From positions 62,001-126,000 of the forward strand of contig NZ_QXQA01000013.1 in assembly GCF_003583765.1 (NCBI RefSeq): a stretch of 64,000 nucleotides of DNA. Reading direction: 5' to 3'. The notes beneath the pieces were generated by a model that saw nothing but the letters and a program-made list of their open reading frames with translations, ran no database searches and was not told the DNA's origin. Below, piece after piece: positions 17,462-24,839 of this stretch. A program made the translations under genes and the position numbers. The DNA is from Paenibacillus nanensis (lineage in GTDB: Bacteria > Bacillota > Bacilli > Paenibacillales > Paenibacillaceae). The number at the start of each line of letters is the position of its first letter. Within the stretch, counting starts at the first letter, position 1.

Positions 17462-18181
17462 ATGAAGAAACTAATCCTAATCGCAAGCATCGCCGCAGCA
17501 GTCCTCGCAGGCGGATGCACGAACGCCCCTTCCGAGAACGAAGGGTCCGGGCAAGAGCAGCAAACCTCTGCTCCAACAACGGAACCGACGGCCTCCGCGC
17601 AGCCTGGCAACGAGGCGACGCCGGCGCCAACCGCGCCGCAAGCGGGTAATGGCACGACCGGCGAAGACGGTCAAGCGCAGACGTTCGCCACGCCGAAGGA
17701 TGCCGCCTCAGCCGTCATAACGGCGCTTAAGAACAAGGACATTAAGGCGCTGAACGCTTATGTTCATCCCGAAAACGGACTGCGTTTCTCGCCATATGCG
17801 CATATCGACAGCGAATCCGCCGTTCATTTTGGGCCGGGGAAGCTGCCTGAACTGAACGACGACACCGTCTATACTTGGGGGGCGTACGACGGTTCCGGCG
17901 AGCCGATCAAGCTGACGTTCGGCCAATATTATGACCGTTTCGTCTATGACCATGACTACGCGAATCCGCAGGAAACCGGCTGGGACACTATCCTTGGGAG
18001 CGGTAATACAACGCCGAATATGAAGGAGATCTATCCGGACAGCTATGTCGTCGATTACCATTTCAAAGGCTTTGACGAGAAGAACGAGGGCATGGACTGG
18101 GCCAGTCTGATTCTTGTGCTTCAGGAGCATGAAGGCGGCTGGTATGTCAGCGCGATCGCGCACTCCGGGTGGACGATTTAA
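17462..18181 (+). CDS. Lipoprotein of unknown function
   Basis: A lipobox (VLAGGC, Cys19) ends the signal peptide. A Thr/Ala/Pro/Glu-rich linker (about 22-75) leads to a globular domain beginning TFATPKDAASAVITALKNKDIKALNAYVHP, which resembles domains seen in other Bacillales lipoproteins that scaffold at the outer membrane face; no catalytic motif is visible. Start at ATG 17462 (GAGGTG 9 nt upstream) is preferred over the in-frame GTG at 17450. Single gene with a terminator. Confidence 0.75.
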   Translation: MKKLILIASIAAAVLAGGCTNAPSENEGSGQEQQTSAPTTEPTASAQPGNEATPAPTAPQAGNGTTGEDGQAQTFATPKDAASAVITALKNKDIKALNAYVHPENGLRFSPYAHIDSESAVHFGPGKLPELNDDTVYTWGAYDGSGEPIKLTFGQYYDRFVYDHDYANPQETGWDTILGSGNTTPNMKEIYPDSYVVDYHFKGFDEKNEGMDWASLILVLQEHEGGWYVSAIAHSGWTI

Positions 18182-18186
18182 CAAAC

Positions 18187-18233
18187 AAAGGCATGACGCT
18201 GCAGCGGGCCCTCCCCTGTGCGTCATGCCTTTT
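18187..18233. terminator. Bidirectional intrinsic terminator
   Basis: AAAGGCATGACGC (18187-18199) pairs with GCGTCATGCCTTT (18220-18232). It lies between two converging genes. Confidence 0.8.
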
Positions 18234-18238
18234 ATGAT

Positions 18239-18808
18239 CTAGCTTGAAGTATGCTTCTCTTCAGATGGAGCCGGCTTCGCGTCCGAGATGGACGGCTTCT
18301 CCGCTTTCGGCTCGCTTTTCTCTTCTTGGCCATGCTCGCGCAGCTTCCCGTGATGCTTCTCTTTGCCGCCGTGCGCTTTCATCAGCTCATCGCGGAGCTG
18401 CTCCTCTGTCTTGCCTTCCGTCTTAATGCCATGCTTCTCGGCAAGCTTCTGCAGATGCTCAAGCCGCTTCGCCCGATGCTCCGCCTTGAACGCTTCCCAT
18501 TTCTCCTTGTTGGATTCCTTCGCCGCCGCAAGCTCTTGCTTCAGCTGCTGCGCCGATTTGCCCTCTGTCGGAATGCCGAAATAATTCGCCATCTCTTGCA
18601 GCTTCTTCAGCCGGTAGGCTTCGAAATCTTCCTTCGTCATATGCGGACGATGATGGCCGTGTCCAGGCCCTTCCTGCTGTACGCCCGGCTCTTCCGCTCC
18701 CGCAGCGTGCGCGATCCGGCTCGCCGTTACGGGCTGGGCCTGCCAAATCGTGGCCGCCGCAACGCCGGCGGCAGCTGCCATAAATAAACCTTTTTTTGCC
18801 ATTCCCAT
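18239..18808 (-). CDS. Secreted helical protein with two internal repeats
   Basis: After a signal peptide (to about residue 35) comes a His-rich segment (GHGHHRPHM) and two copies of a motif of about 28 residues: KLQEMANYFGIPTEGKSAQQ and HLQKLAEKHGIKTEGKTEEQ, each followed by a charged L-x-x-E-L helix. The tail is Lys/Glu/Pro-rich and disordered. The repeat, a helix followed by GI-x-TEGK, resembles SHOCT-like or short helical-hairpin modules found in Paenibacillus exported proteins; I cannot assign a function. Start at ATG 18808 with AAGGGTGAG 7 nt upstream. Confidence 0.7.
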   Translation of the reverse strand: MGMAKKGLFMAAAAGVAAATIWQAQPVTASRIAHAAGAEEPGVQQEGPGHGHHRPHMTKEDFEAYRLKKLQEMANYFGIPTEGKSAQQLKQELAAAKESNKEKWEAFKAEHRAKRLEHLQKLAEKHGIKTEGKTEEQLRDELMKAHGGKEKHHGKLREHGQEEKSEPKAEKPSISDAKPAPSEEKHTSS

Positions 18809-18919
18809 TAGCTGTCTCACCCTTCTATTGCGATAGTCAGGGACGAACCGCTGGAGAGCGGCCCCCTCTTTTGGACCATTGTTCCCATCCCGGCTATCGA
18901 ATAGACATGATTCGCCAAA

Positions 18920-19909
18920 TTATGACTTTCCTAGCAGCCTTGCGATCTCGCCGTCCAGCCGCTCTCTGGAGAAATGCTCCCCGATAAATACCGCAACATC
19001 ATTCACCTTTCCCTGCGGCTCGATTCGGATATAATCGGATTCCCTGTACGCGTATTGGAACAAAAAGCGGCTGCCGCTCGATGTATCCGAGAAGGTTAAA
19101 ATGCCTTTGGCGCGGTAAATATTGTCCGGCAAGCCGCGCAAAAGCTGCTCGAACGCCTCGCTGCTTACCGGCTTGTCCATATAATACGTAGCGACCATGA
19201 CATGCTCATGAGAGTGATGGCTTCCGGCATGGCCATGGTCATGCTGCGCGGAATGTTCTTTATCCGCCGTTCGAACTGGCAGGGCTTCGGCCGAGCCGTT
19301 CTCGAGCCAGCTCCAATCCTGAACGCCGCACCGCTCCGTTGTGAGGATCGGGGCATGCCCGTTCATCTCCCGAAGCAGCTGCTGCGCCTCCACCAGGCTC
19401 TCGGGATCAAGCTTGTCCGATTTGTTAAGCACCAGCATCGTCGCGCAGCGAATCTGTTCCTTCATCAGCTTGAAGGTCCGTCCTTTGCCCGACTTGCTTC
19501 GCTCCAGCAATTCATGCCCGTCCGCAACGGTGATCACCGACCTCAGCGCGATCGTCTGATACATCGAAGCGTCCGTTATGCCGTCGATCGTCTCCAGCGG
19601 ATTAGCCGCTCCCGTCGACTCGATAACGATCACATCCGGACGGTGCTTCTCGATTAAAGCGCCGATCTCCACGCCAAGGTCGCCTCGGATCGAGCAGCAA
19701 ATACAGCCGCTCAGCATTTCGGCCATCGGCACCTCCCGGTCGACCAGCTCGCCGTCCAGATTAACCTCGCCCAGCTCGTTCATGATGACAGCCGGCTTTA
19801 ATCCCTCGCTTTTGAAATGGGACAGCATATTCGCAAGCAATGTCGTCTTGCCGCTGCCAAGGAAGCCTGACAGCAGGTGGACAGGCGTAGGTTCGTTGTT
19901 CTTCATCAT
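18920..19909 (-). CDS. COG0523 (CobW/ZNG1-like) metallochaperone GTPase
   Basis: The 329-residue G3E GTPase has Walker A GFLGSGKTT (residues 15-23), the metal-binding CxCC motif in GCICCS (69-72), an ESTGAANP switch, and NKSD (guanine specificity). A His-rich insertion (HDHGHAGSHHSHEH, about 222-236) precedes the CobW C-terminal domain. Family members insert zinc or other metals into client enzymes, often under metal starvation. No Zur operator was recognised in the upstream 200 bp. The client is unknown. Confidence 0.88.
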   Translation of the reverse strand: MMKNNEPTPVHLLSGFLGSGKTTLLANMLSHFKSEGLKPAVIMNELGEVNLDGELVDREVPMAEMLSGCICCSIRGDLGVEIGALIEKHRPDVIVIESTGAANPLETIDGITDASMYQTIALRSVITVADGHELLERSKSGKGRTFKLMKEQIRCATMLVLNKSDKLDPESLVEAQQLLREMNGHAPILTTERCGVQDWSWLENGSAEALPVRTADKEHSAQHDHGHAGSHHSHEHVMVATYYMDKPVSSEAFEQLLRGLPDNIYRAKGILTFSDTSSGSRFLFQYAYRESDYIRIEPQGKVNDVAVFIGEHFSRERLDGEIARLLGKS

Positions 19910-20113
19910 CGTTTTTCTAGCTCCCGTTCATTAAAGTATGCAATAACTATTAGTATAAGGAATCCAAAAGCAAATGGACAGTCTATCGAATCCTCGCCCC
20001 TCGCAATCTATCATACTTTTTTTTAGAAAAACAAAATTTCTGTTTGATTTTTAGTTTGGCCGGGTGTACCATTTGAGTAGAAAATAGTCTGTCAAAGAGC
20101 TAGGAGGCGCAAG

Positions 20114-20767
20114 TTGGAGACGATATCGCAGGAATTCGAGTTATTTGCCGAGCTGGCCAAAGGCATTGCCGCCCAATTCGGCGACCGCTGCGAGGTGGTC
20201 ATTCACGATTGGTCGAAGCCTTTCGAAAGCACCATCGTCGCCATTGAAAACGGTCATGTTACCGGACGCAAGGTCGGCGACCCGAGCACCAATCTCGGCC
20301 TGGAGATTATGCGAGGCACAACAGACGGCGATAACCGACATAACTACATCACGCAGACATCGGACGGCCGGGTTCTTCGCTCCTCCTCCATCTACGTCAA
20401 GAACAAGAGCAACCAGATCATCGGCGCAGTCTGCATCAATTTGGACGTTACGGATCTAATTATGGCGGAGAAGACGCTGCAGTCGCTCACGGGAAGCGGA
20501 TTGACCCCGGTGCGCGAATCGTTCGCGAGCAATGTGAACGAGCTGCTCGACACGCTGGTTATGGACGCGCAGGAAGCGATCGGCAAACCGCCTGCCCTGA
20601 TGACCAAGGAGGATAAAATCCGGATGATTCAGCTCCTCGATCAGAAAGGGGCCTTCCTCATCAAAAAGTCCGGCGAGCGCATCTGTCAATACTTAGGCAT
20701 TTCTAAATTTACGCTGTACAACTATTTGGAAGAATCCAAAACGGGAGGTGCGGGGGATGAGCGGTAA
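20114..20767 (+). CDS. YheO/DauR-like PAS-HTH transcriptional regulator
   Basis: The N-terminal YheO-like PAS domain (CEVVIHDWSKPFESTIVAIENGHVTGRKVGD and GAVCINLDVTDL) is followed by a C-terminal helix-turn-helix (GAFLIKKSGERICQYLGISKFTLYNYLEE), 217 residues in all. DauR of Pseudomonas, of this family, represses D-arginine catabolism. Its start is TTG at 20114 with AGGAGGCGCAAG directly upstream. The gene overlaps the next one by 11 bp, so it is part of the D-amino-acid operon and probably its regulator. Confidence 0.85.
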   Translation: METISQEFELFAELAKGIAAQFGDRCEVVIHDWSKPFESTIVAIENGHVTGRKVGDPSTNLGLEIMRGTTDGDNRHNYITQTSDGRVLRSSSIYVKNKSNQIIGAVCINLDVTDLIMAEKTLQSLTGSGLTPVRESFASNVNELLDTLVMDAQEAIGKPPALMTKEDKIRMIQLLDQKGAFLIKKSGERICQYLGISKFTLYNYLEESKTGGAGDER

Positions 20768-21878
20768 GCCGGCAGATTTCAGTCCATTAGAGACGCCATG
20801 TATCGTCATTCACCTGGAGAAGACGGAAGCAAACATTGCCAAAATGGCCGCGGCGATTCGGAAAACCGGCGTCCGTCTTCGTCCTCATGCCAAGACCCAT
20901 AAGCTGCCCGAAATGGCGCATCGGCAGCTGCAAGCAGGAGCTGCCGGCATTACCGTCGCCAAAATTTCCGAAGCTGAAGTAATGGCGGACGGCGGCATTC
21001 ACGATTTGTTCGTGGCTTATCCCGTCGTCGGATTATCCAAGCTTCGGAGAGCGGCTAAGCTCATTCAAGCCGGCGTCCGGCTCATTCTCGGCGTCGACAG
21101 CCTGGAGGGCGCGCAGCGAATGGCTCAAGTCGCCCGCGAACAAAACGTCGAGTTCGAGGCGCGTCTCGAGATCGAATCGGGGCTTAACCGGACTGGCGTC
21201 TCCGCGGCCGCGGCTGTCGCGCTGGCGAAGGAGATCGACGCGCTGGAAGGCGTCTCGCTGACGGGGATATTCACCTACCGGGGGGCAATGCTTGGCGGCG
21301 CCGGCACTACCGATCTCCGCTCCGCGGGGCATGAAGAAGGCCGCTTTATGGTTCAGACGGCGGATAATCTGCGGGCGGCTGGCATCGGCATCCGCGACGT
21401 AAGCGTCGGCTCATCCCCGACGGCCGTTTATGCGGCGGAGATCGAAGGCGTTACCGAGGTTCGTCCGGGCACCTATATTTATCAGGATGCAATGCAGGCG
21501 GCGTTCGGACTCTGCTCGCTTGACGAGTGCGCCGGCACGGTGCTTGCAACGGTGGTCAGCCGCCCCGCTCCCGACCGGATCGTCATCGACGGCGGCAGCA
21601 AAACGTTCGCGACGGACGTGCAGCCCGGCAAGCCGCCGCTCCATCTGAAGGGCTTCGGCCGCGTGATCGGCGATCCCGAAGCCGTGTTCGAGCGGATGAA
21701 CGAGGAGCATGGCGTCATCGTCGTTAGTCCCGACAGCCGGTATCAGGTAGGCGATGTCATCGGCATCATTCCCAATCATATTTGCAGTACCGTCAATCTG
21801 CATAATTTCGTTTATTTGCTGAACGCGGACGGCGAGACGGCCAAAGTGCCTGTCGCCGCGCGGGGTTTGCTGGAGTAG
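20757..21878 (+). CDS. D-threonine aldolase / D-serine dehydratase-like PLP enzyme
   Basis: Fold-type III PLP enzyme (alanine-racemase-like barrel), 373 residues. The PLP lysine lies in LRPHAKTHK near residue 50; EIESGLNRTG and GSSPTA are further cofactor-site motifs. The C-terminal IPNHICSTVNL carries the His and Cys that bind the divalent metal in this family. Such enzymes cleave D-threonine or D-3-hydroxy acids, or deaminate D-serine or hydroxyaspartate. The neighbouring D-aminoacylase and RidA fit D-amino-acid degradation. Start ATG 20757 has GGGAGGTG 6 nt upstream; an in-frame GTG at 20748 is less likely. Confidence 0.87.
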   Translation: MSGKPADFSPLETPCIVIHLEKTEANIAKMAAAIRKTGVRLRPHAKTHKLPEMAHRQLQAGAAGITVAKISEAEVMADGGIHDLFVAYPVVGLSKLRRAAKLIQAGVRLILGVDSLEGAQRMAQVAREQNVEFEARLEIESGLNRTGVSAAAAVALAKEIDALEGVSLTGIFTYRGAMLGGAGTTDLRSAGHEEGRFMVQTADNLRAAGIGIRDVSVGSSPTAVYAAEIEGVTEVRPGTYIYQDAMQAAFGLCSLDECAGTVLATVVSRPAPDRIVIDGGSKTFATDVQPGKPPLHLKGFGRVIGDPEAVFERMNEEHGVIVVSPDSRYQVGDVIGIIPNHICSTVNLHNFVYLLNADGETAKVPVAARGLLE

Positions 21879-21908
21879 AACGAGTTATAGGGAGGAGCTT
21901 GAACCATC

Positions 21909-23513
21909 ATGCTGGATTACATTTTGAAGAACGGTAAAATCGTCGACGGCACCGGCAACCCTTGGTTCAGAGGAGATGTCGGCGTGAAGGACGGAATAAT
22001 CGCGGCCATCGGCCATATCGATCAAGAAGCCCATCAAGTCATCGACGTTGGCCATCAAATCATTTCCCCAGGCTTTATCGACGGTCACTGCCACTCCGAT
22101 CTCATGATCCTGGATCATCCCGGCAGCGACATTAAGCTTCAGCAAGGCGTCACAACGGAGGTTGTCGGCAACTGCGGTCTGGCGCCCGCTCCGTATGTGC
22201 GCAGCAGGGCTTCCCTGCTGAAAACGTATGTGCAGCCCGTTATCGGCAGCACAAGCTGGGAATGGCCATGGGAGACGGTTGGCCAATACATGGACCATGT
22301 GGCGAATTCGCTCATTTCGGAGCATATCGCGACCTACGTGGCGCACGGCGCGCTGCGTATCGCGGTTATGGGCTTCGAGAACCGTCCGGCTACGCCGGCC
22401 GAAATCAACCGCATGAAGGAGCTGCTGGAGGAAGGCATGCGCGCGGGCGCGATCGGTCTCTCGATTGGGCTGTTATACGCGCCGGGCAGCTATACGTCCC
22501 GCGAGGAGCTGGCTGAGCTGTGCAGCGTGCTCCCGAAATATAACGGCCTGCTCTCCACCCACATTCGCGGCGAGGGCAACAACCTGCTGCCTTCCGTTGC
22601 GGAAGTGATCTGGATCGCCGAGCGCGCGGGCATCTCGCTCCATATCAGCCACTTGAAGGCCGCCGGCAAAATCAACTGGGGCAAGGTGCTGGACGCGCTG
22701 GAGCTTGTGGAAGACGCGCGGGCGCGCGGAATGGATGTAACGGTGGATGTGTACCCCTATAACGCCGGCTCCACCACGCTTACGACCGTGCTCCCTCCTT
22801 GGGTGCTTGAAGGCGGCATTGAATCGACGCTGGAGGCGTTCCGCAATCCCAGCCTGCGGGCGCGCATCAAGGAGGAGCTCAGCCATGAGCAGACGGAATG
22901 GGATAACCTCGTATGCTCGACAGGCTGGAACAGCGTCATCGTTTCCTCCGTCCAGACGGAGAGCAACAAGCCGCTCGAGGGCAAACCGATTTCCGAAATC
23001 GCGGAGCTGCGCGGCCAGCATCCCGTCGATTGCATGATGGATTTGCTGCTTGAGGAGAACGGACAAATCGCGATCGTCTACTTCCATATGTCGGATGACG
23101 ACGTGAAGCAGGTGATCGGGTACGAGAAGTCGCTCATCGCATCCGACAGCTTGAACTGCGAGATCGGCAAGCCTCATCCGCGTACATACGGGACATTCCC
23201 GCGCGTGTTCGCGAAGTACGTCCGGGATGACAAGACGCTGTCGCTGGAGCAGGCGGTCCGCAAGCTGACTTCCTTCCCCGTTCAGCGCTTCAAGCTGGGC
23301 AAGCGCGGACTTCTCGTGCCGGGTTATGCCGCGGACCTGACCGTATTCGATATGGATAACATTCAGGACAAGGCCACCTTCGCCGATCCGCGCCAATTCC
23401 CAACGGGCATCTCGCATGTGTTCGTCGGAGGCAAGCTGACTTTGCAGCGCGGCGTCCATACGCAGCAGCGGGAAGGCTCGCTTATCCGCGCCCAGCATTG
23501 CTGCTCGCACTAA
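21909..23513 (+). CDS. N-acyl-D-amino-acid deacylase (D-aminoacylase)
   Basis: The 534-residue amidohydrolase has the metal-binding GHCHSDLM motif, the VVGNCGLAPAP stretch characteristic of D-aminoacylases, STHIRGEGNNLL and ISHLKAAGK (a metal ligand His). The C-terminal DLTVFDMDNIQDKATFADP closes the beta domain. It releases D-amino acids from N-acyl derivatives, feeding the aldolase/dehydratase encoded upstream (30 bp away). A good GGGAGGAG site precedes the ATG. Cytoplasmic, no signal peptide. Confidence 0.93.
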   Translation: MLDYILKNGKIVDGTGNPWFRGDVGVKDGIIAAIGHIDQEAHQVIDVGHQIISPGFIDGHCHSDLMILDHPGSDIKLQQGVTTEVVGNCGLAPAPYVRSRASLLKTYVQPVIGSTSWEWPWETVGQYMDHVANSLISEHIATYVAHGALRIAVMGFENRPATPAEINRMKELLEEGMRAGAIGLSIGLLYAPGSYTSREELAELCSVLPKYNGLLSTHIRGEGNNLLPSVAEVIWIAERAGISLHISHLKAAGKINWGKVLDALELVEDARARGMDVTVDVYPYNAGSTTLTTVLPPWVLEGGIESTLEAFRNPSLRARIKEELSHEQTEWDNLVCSTGWNSVIVSSVQTESNKPLEGKPISEIAELRGQHPVDCMMDLLLEENGQIAIVYFHMSDDDVKQVIGYEKSLIASDSLNCEIGKPHPRTYGTFPRVFAKYVRDDKTLSLEQAVRKLTSFPVQRFKLGKRGLLVPGYAADLTVFDMDNIQDKATFADPRQFPTGISHVFVGGKLTLQRGVHTQQREGSLIRAQHCCSH

Positions 23514-23563
23514 TGAATGCAACAGAATCATCCCATCCCCTATTCTATAAGGAGTGTATGAAC

Positions 23564-24028
23564 ATGTCCCAAATCGAAAAACGCCTCGCCGAGCTCGGCA
23601 TTACGTTGCCGGAGCTGCCGGAGCCGAAATTTCTGTACAAAACCGTAAACCAAACAGGCAACTTGATTTACACCTCCGGCTTCGACTGCCGGATTGACGG
23701 CGTCCTTATGTATGAAGGGAAGGTCGGCTCCGATCTCACCGTCGAGCAGGGCCAGGAAGCCGCTCGCCAAGTCGTGATTAACTTGCTCGCGGCCATGAAG
23801 GCTTACCTTGGCGATCTCGACCGCGTTGTGAAGATCGTCAAAATTCTCGCTTTCGTAAACAGCGCGCCAGGCTTCGCCGATCAGCCGTATGTCATTAACG
23901 GCGCCTCGCAGCTGCTAATCGACGTATTCGGCGAGAACGGACGCCACGCGCGCTCCGCAATCGGCACAAGCGACCTGCCGTTCCATACGCCTGTCGAGAT
24001 CGAATTGATCGCCGAAATTCGCGACTAA
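23564..24028 (+). CDS. RidA family protein (enamine/imine deaminase)
   Basis: The 154-residue protein matches the extended RidA group: LIYTSGFDCRIDG, GKVGSDLTVEQGQEAARQVVINLLAAM, LDRVVKIVKILAFVNSAPGF and the final AIGTSDLPFHTPVEIELIAEI. RidA hydrolyses reactive enamines such as 2-aminoacrylate that PLP-dependent dehydratases release. That explains its place at the end of a D-amino-acid operon. Start at ATG 23564: AAGGAG is 9 nt upstream, while the ATG at 23558 would be too close. Confidence 0.9.
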   Translation: MSQIEKRLAELGITLPELPEPKFLYKTVNQTGNLIYTSGFDCRIDGVLMYEGKVGSDLTVEQGQEAARQVVINLLAAMKAYLGDLDRVVKIVKILAFVNSAPGFADQPYVINGASQLLIDVFGENGRHARSAIGTSDLPFHTPVEIELIAEIRD

Positions 24029-24055
24029 TATACGGTTCTATCCCTTGAACAAGGA

Positions 24056-24088
24056 AAAATCCCCAAGCGTCTGCCGCTTGGGGATTTT
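24056..24088 (+). terminator. Intrinsic terminator of the D-amino-acid operon
   Basis: AAAATCCCCAAGCG (24056-24069) pairs with CGCTTGGGGATTTT (24075-24088) around TCTGC. Confidence 0.9.
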
Positions 24089-24160
24089 CTGGTGCTATGA
24101 TCAGGTAGTGGATAGGCTTTCCCGCTTCATTCGATGCATCATGGTTCGTGCGTCTAACGA

Positions 24161-24310
24161 TTAGTACAGGAGAGTACGCGTGATGATAACCAAGAGAATG
24201 AAGAGGACGAGGATTGCTCCGACATTATTATACCCGCACCCGTTGTTGTAAGCTCCTGCTACAGGATAGTGAGAATTTGCGCCGCCAGATACGTTTGCCG
24301 CGTAGTTCAT
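24161..24310 (-). CDS. YjcZ-type sporulation small membrane protein, copy 1
   Basis: A 49-residue protein: a Gly/Asn/Tyr-rich head (MNYAANVSGGANSHYPVAGA), the shared motif GYNNVGAILVLFILLVII and a short tail. An AAAAAAGGAGATGAACAA ribosome site precedes the ATG. The hydrophobic core is nearly identical to the divergent gene at 24583, so these are paralogues. YjcZ-like proteins are small spore-associated proteins of Bacillales. A sigma-K-like -10 element lies upstream. Confidence 0.85.
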   Translation of the reverse strand: MNYAANVSGGANSHYPVAGAYNNGCGYNNVGAILVLFILLVIITRTLLY

Positions 24311-24340
24311 TTGTTCATCTCCTTTTTTCTTAAGGTACAG

Positions 24341-24367
24341 TATCCTATGATGTTTTCGCCAAGTTGT
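24341..24367 (-). promoter_or_regulatory. Sigma-K-like promoter of YjcZ copy 1
   Basis: On the minus strand CATAGGATA (24341-24349) fits the sigma-K -10 CATANNNTA, with an AC 16 bp upstream (24366-24367) as the short -35. Confidence 0.45.
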
Positions 24368-24523
24368 ATGGGCACTGACGGTAATTTGTGCGTTTGCACA
24401 TTTTTACGTTTCGCCCACACCATCCGGGTCCCGTCACGGCTTGCGGCCAGGCCCTTCCGAGCGGCTGTCCCTTTTTATAGGCATTAGCCGAAGTTTAATG
24501 TCCATAGGGTCATTTACCCAGTC

Positions 24524-24549
24524 ACATTGAACCAGAGGCACATAACATA
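24524..24549 (+). promoter_or_regulatory. Sigma-K-like promoter of YjcZ copy 2
   Basis: ACA at 24524, then CATAACATA (24541-24549), matching CATANNNTA with about 15 bp spacing, 33 bp before the start codon. Confidence 0.45.
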
Positions 24550-24582
24550 CAGAGTACTCAAGACGTAAGGAGGTGCATGTAA

Positions 24583-24714
24583 ATGTCCGGTTGCGTTGGT
24601 GGTGCTTACGGTGGCGGCTACAATAACGTTGGAGCGATCCTTGTTCTCTTCATCCTGTTGGTGATTATCGCTTGCAGCATTTGCGGTTTCGGCGGCTTCG
24701 GCGGCAAATGGTAA
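24583..24714 (+). CDS. YjcZ-type sporulation small membrane protein, copy 2
   Basis: A 43-residue protein: MSGCVGGAYGGGYNNVGA, the helix ILVLFILLVIIACSICGF and a Gly-rich end GGFGGKW. An AAGGAGGTGCATGTAA site precedes the ATG. It is a paralogue of the divergent copy at 24161-24310, which shares YNNVGAILVLFILLVII. Likely a mother-cell or spore-envelope protein. Confidence 0.88.
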   Translation: MSGCVGGAYGGGYNNVGAILVLFILLVIIACSICGFGGFGGKW

Positions 24715-24775
24715 TGACAGTCTGACATGTATCCTCCATGCATGCAGACTTGTTCATCGCTCATAGTATCCTAAC

Positions 24776-24804
24776 GGAAGACCCGCTCACGCAGCGGGTC
24801 TTCC
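24776..24804. terminator. Hairpin between converging genes
   Basis: GGAAGACCCGCT (24776-24787) pairs with AGCGGGTCTTCC (24793-24804). The following T tract is weak, so termination is probable but not certain. Confidence 0.6.
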
Positions 24805-24839
24805 CTTCCGTTATGCCGCGGACAAGCCTTGGAGCTCTC

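Noticed and set aside
19910..20113. A Zur box for the COG0523 GTPase gene.
   Set aside because: No sequence resembling the Zur operator palindrome was found upstream of the gene.
22473..23531. A 352-codon minus-strand frame opposite the D-aminoacylase gene.
   Set aside because: Antisense shadow of a gene with clear catalytic motifs; no ribosome site or family similarity.
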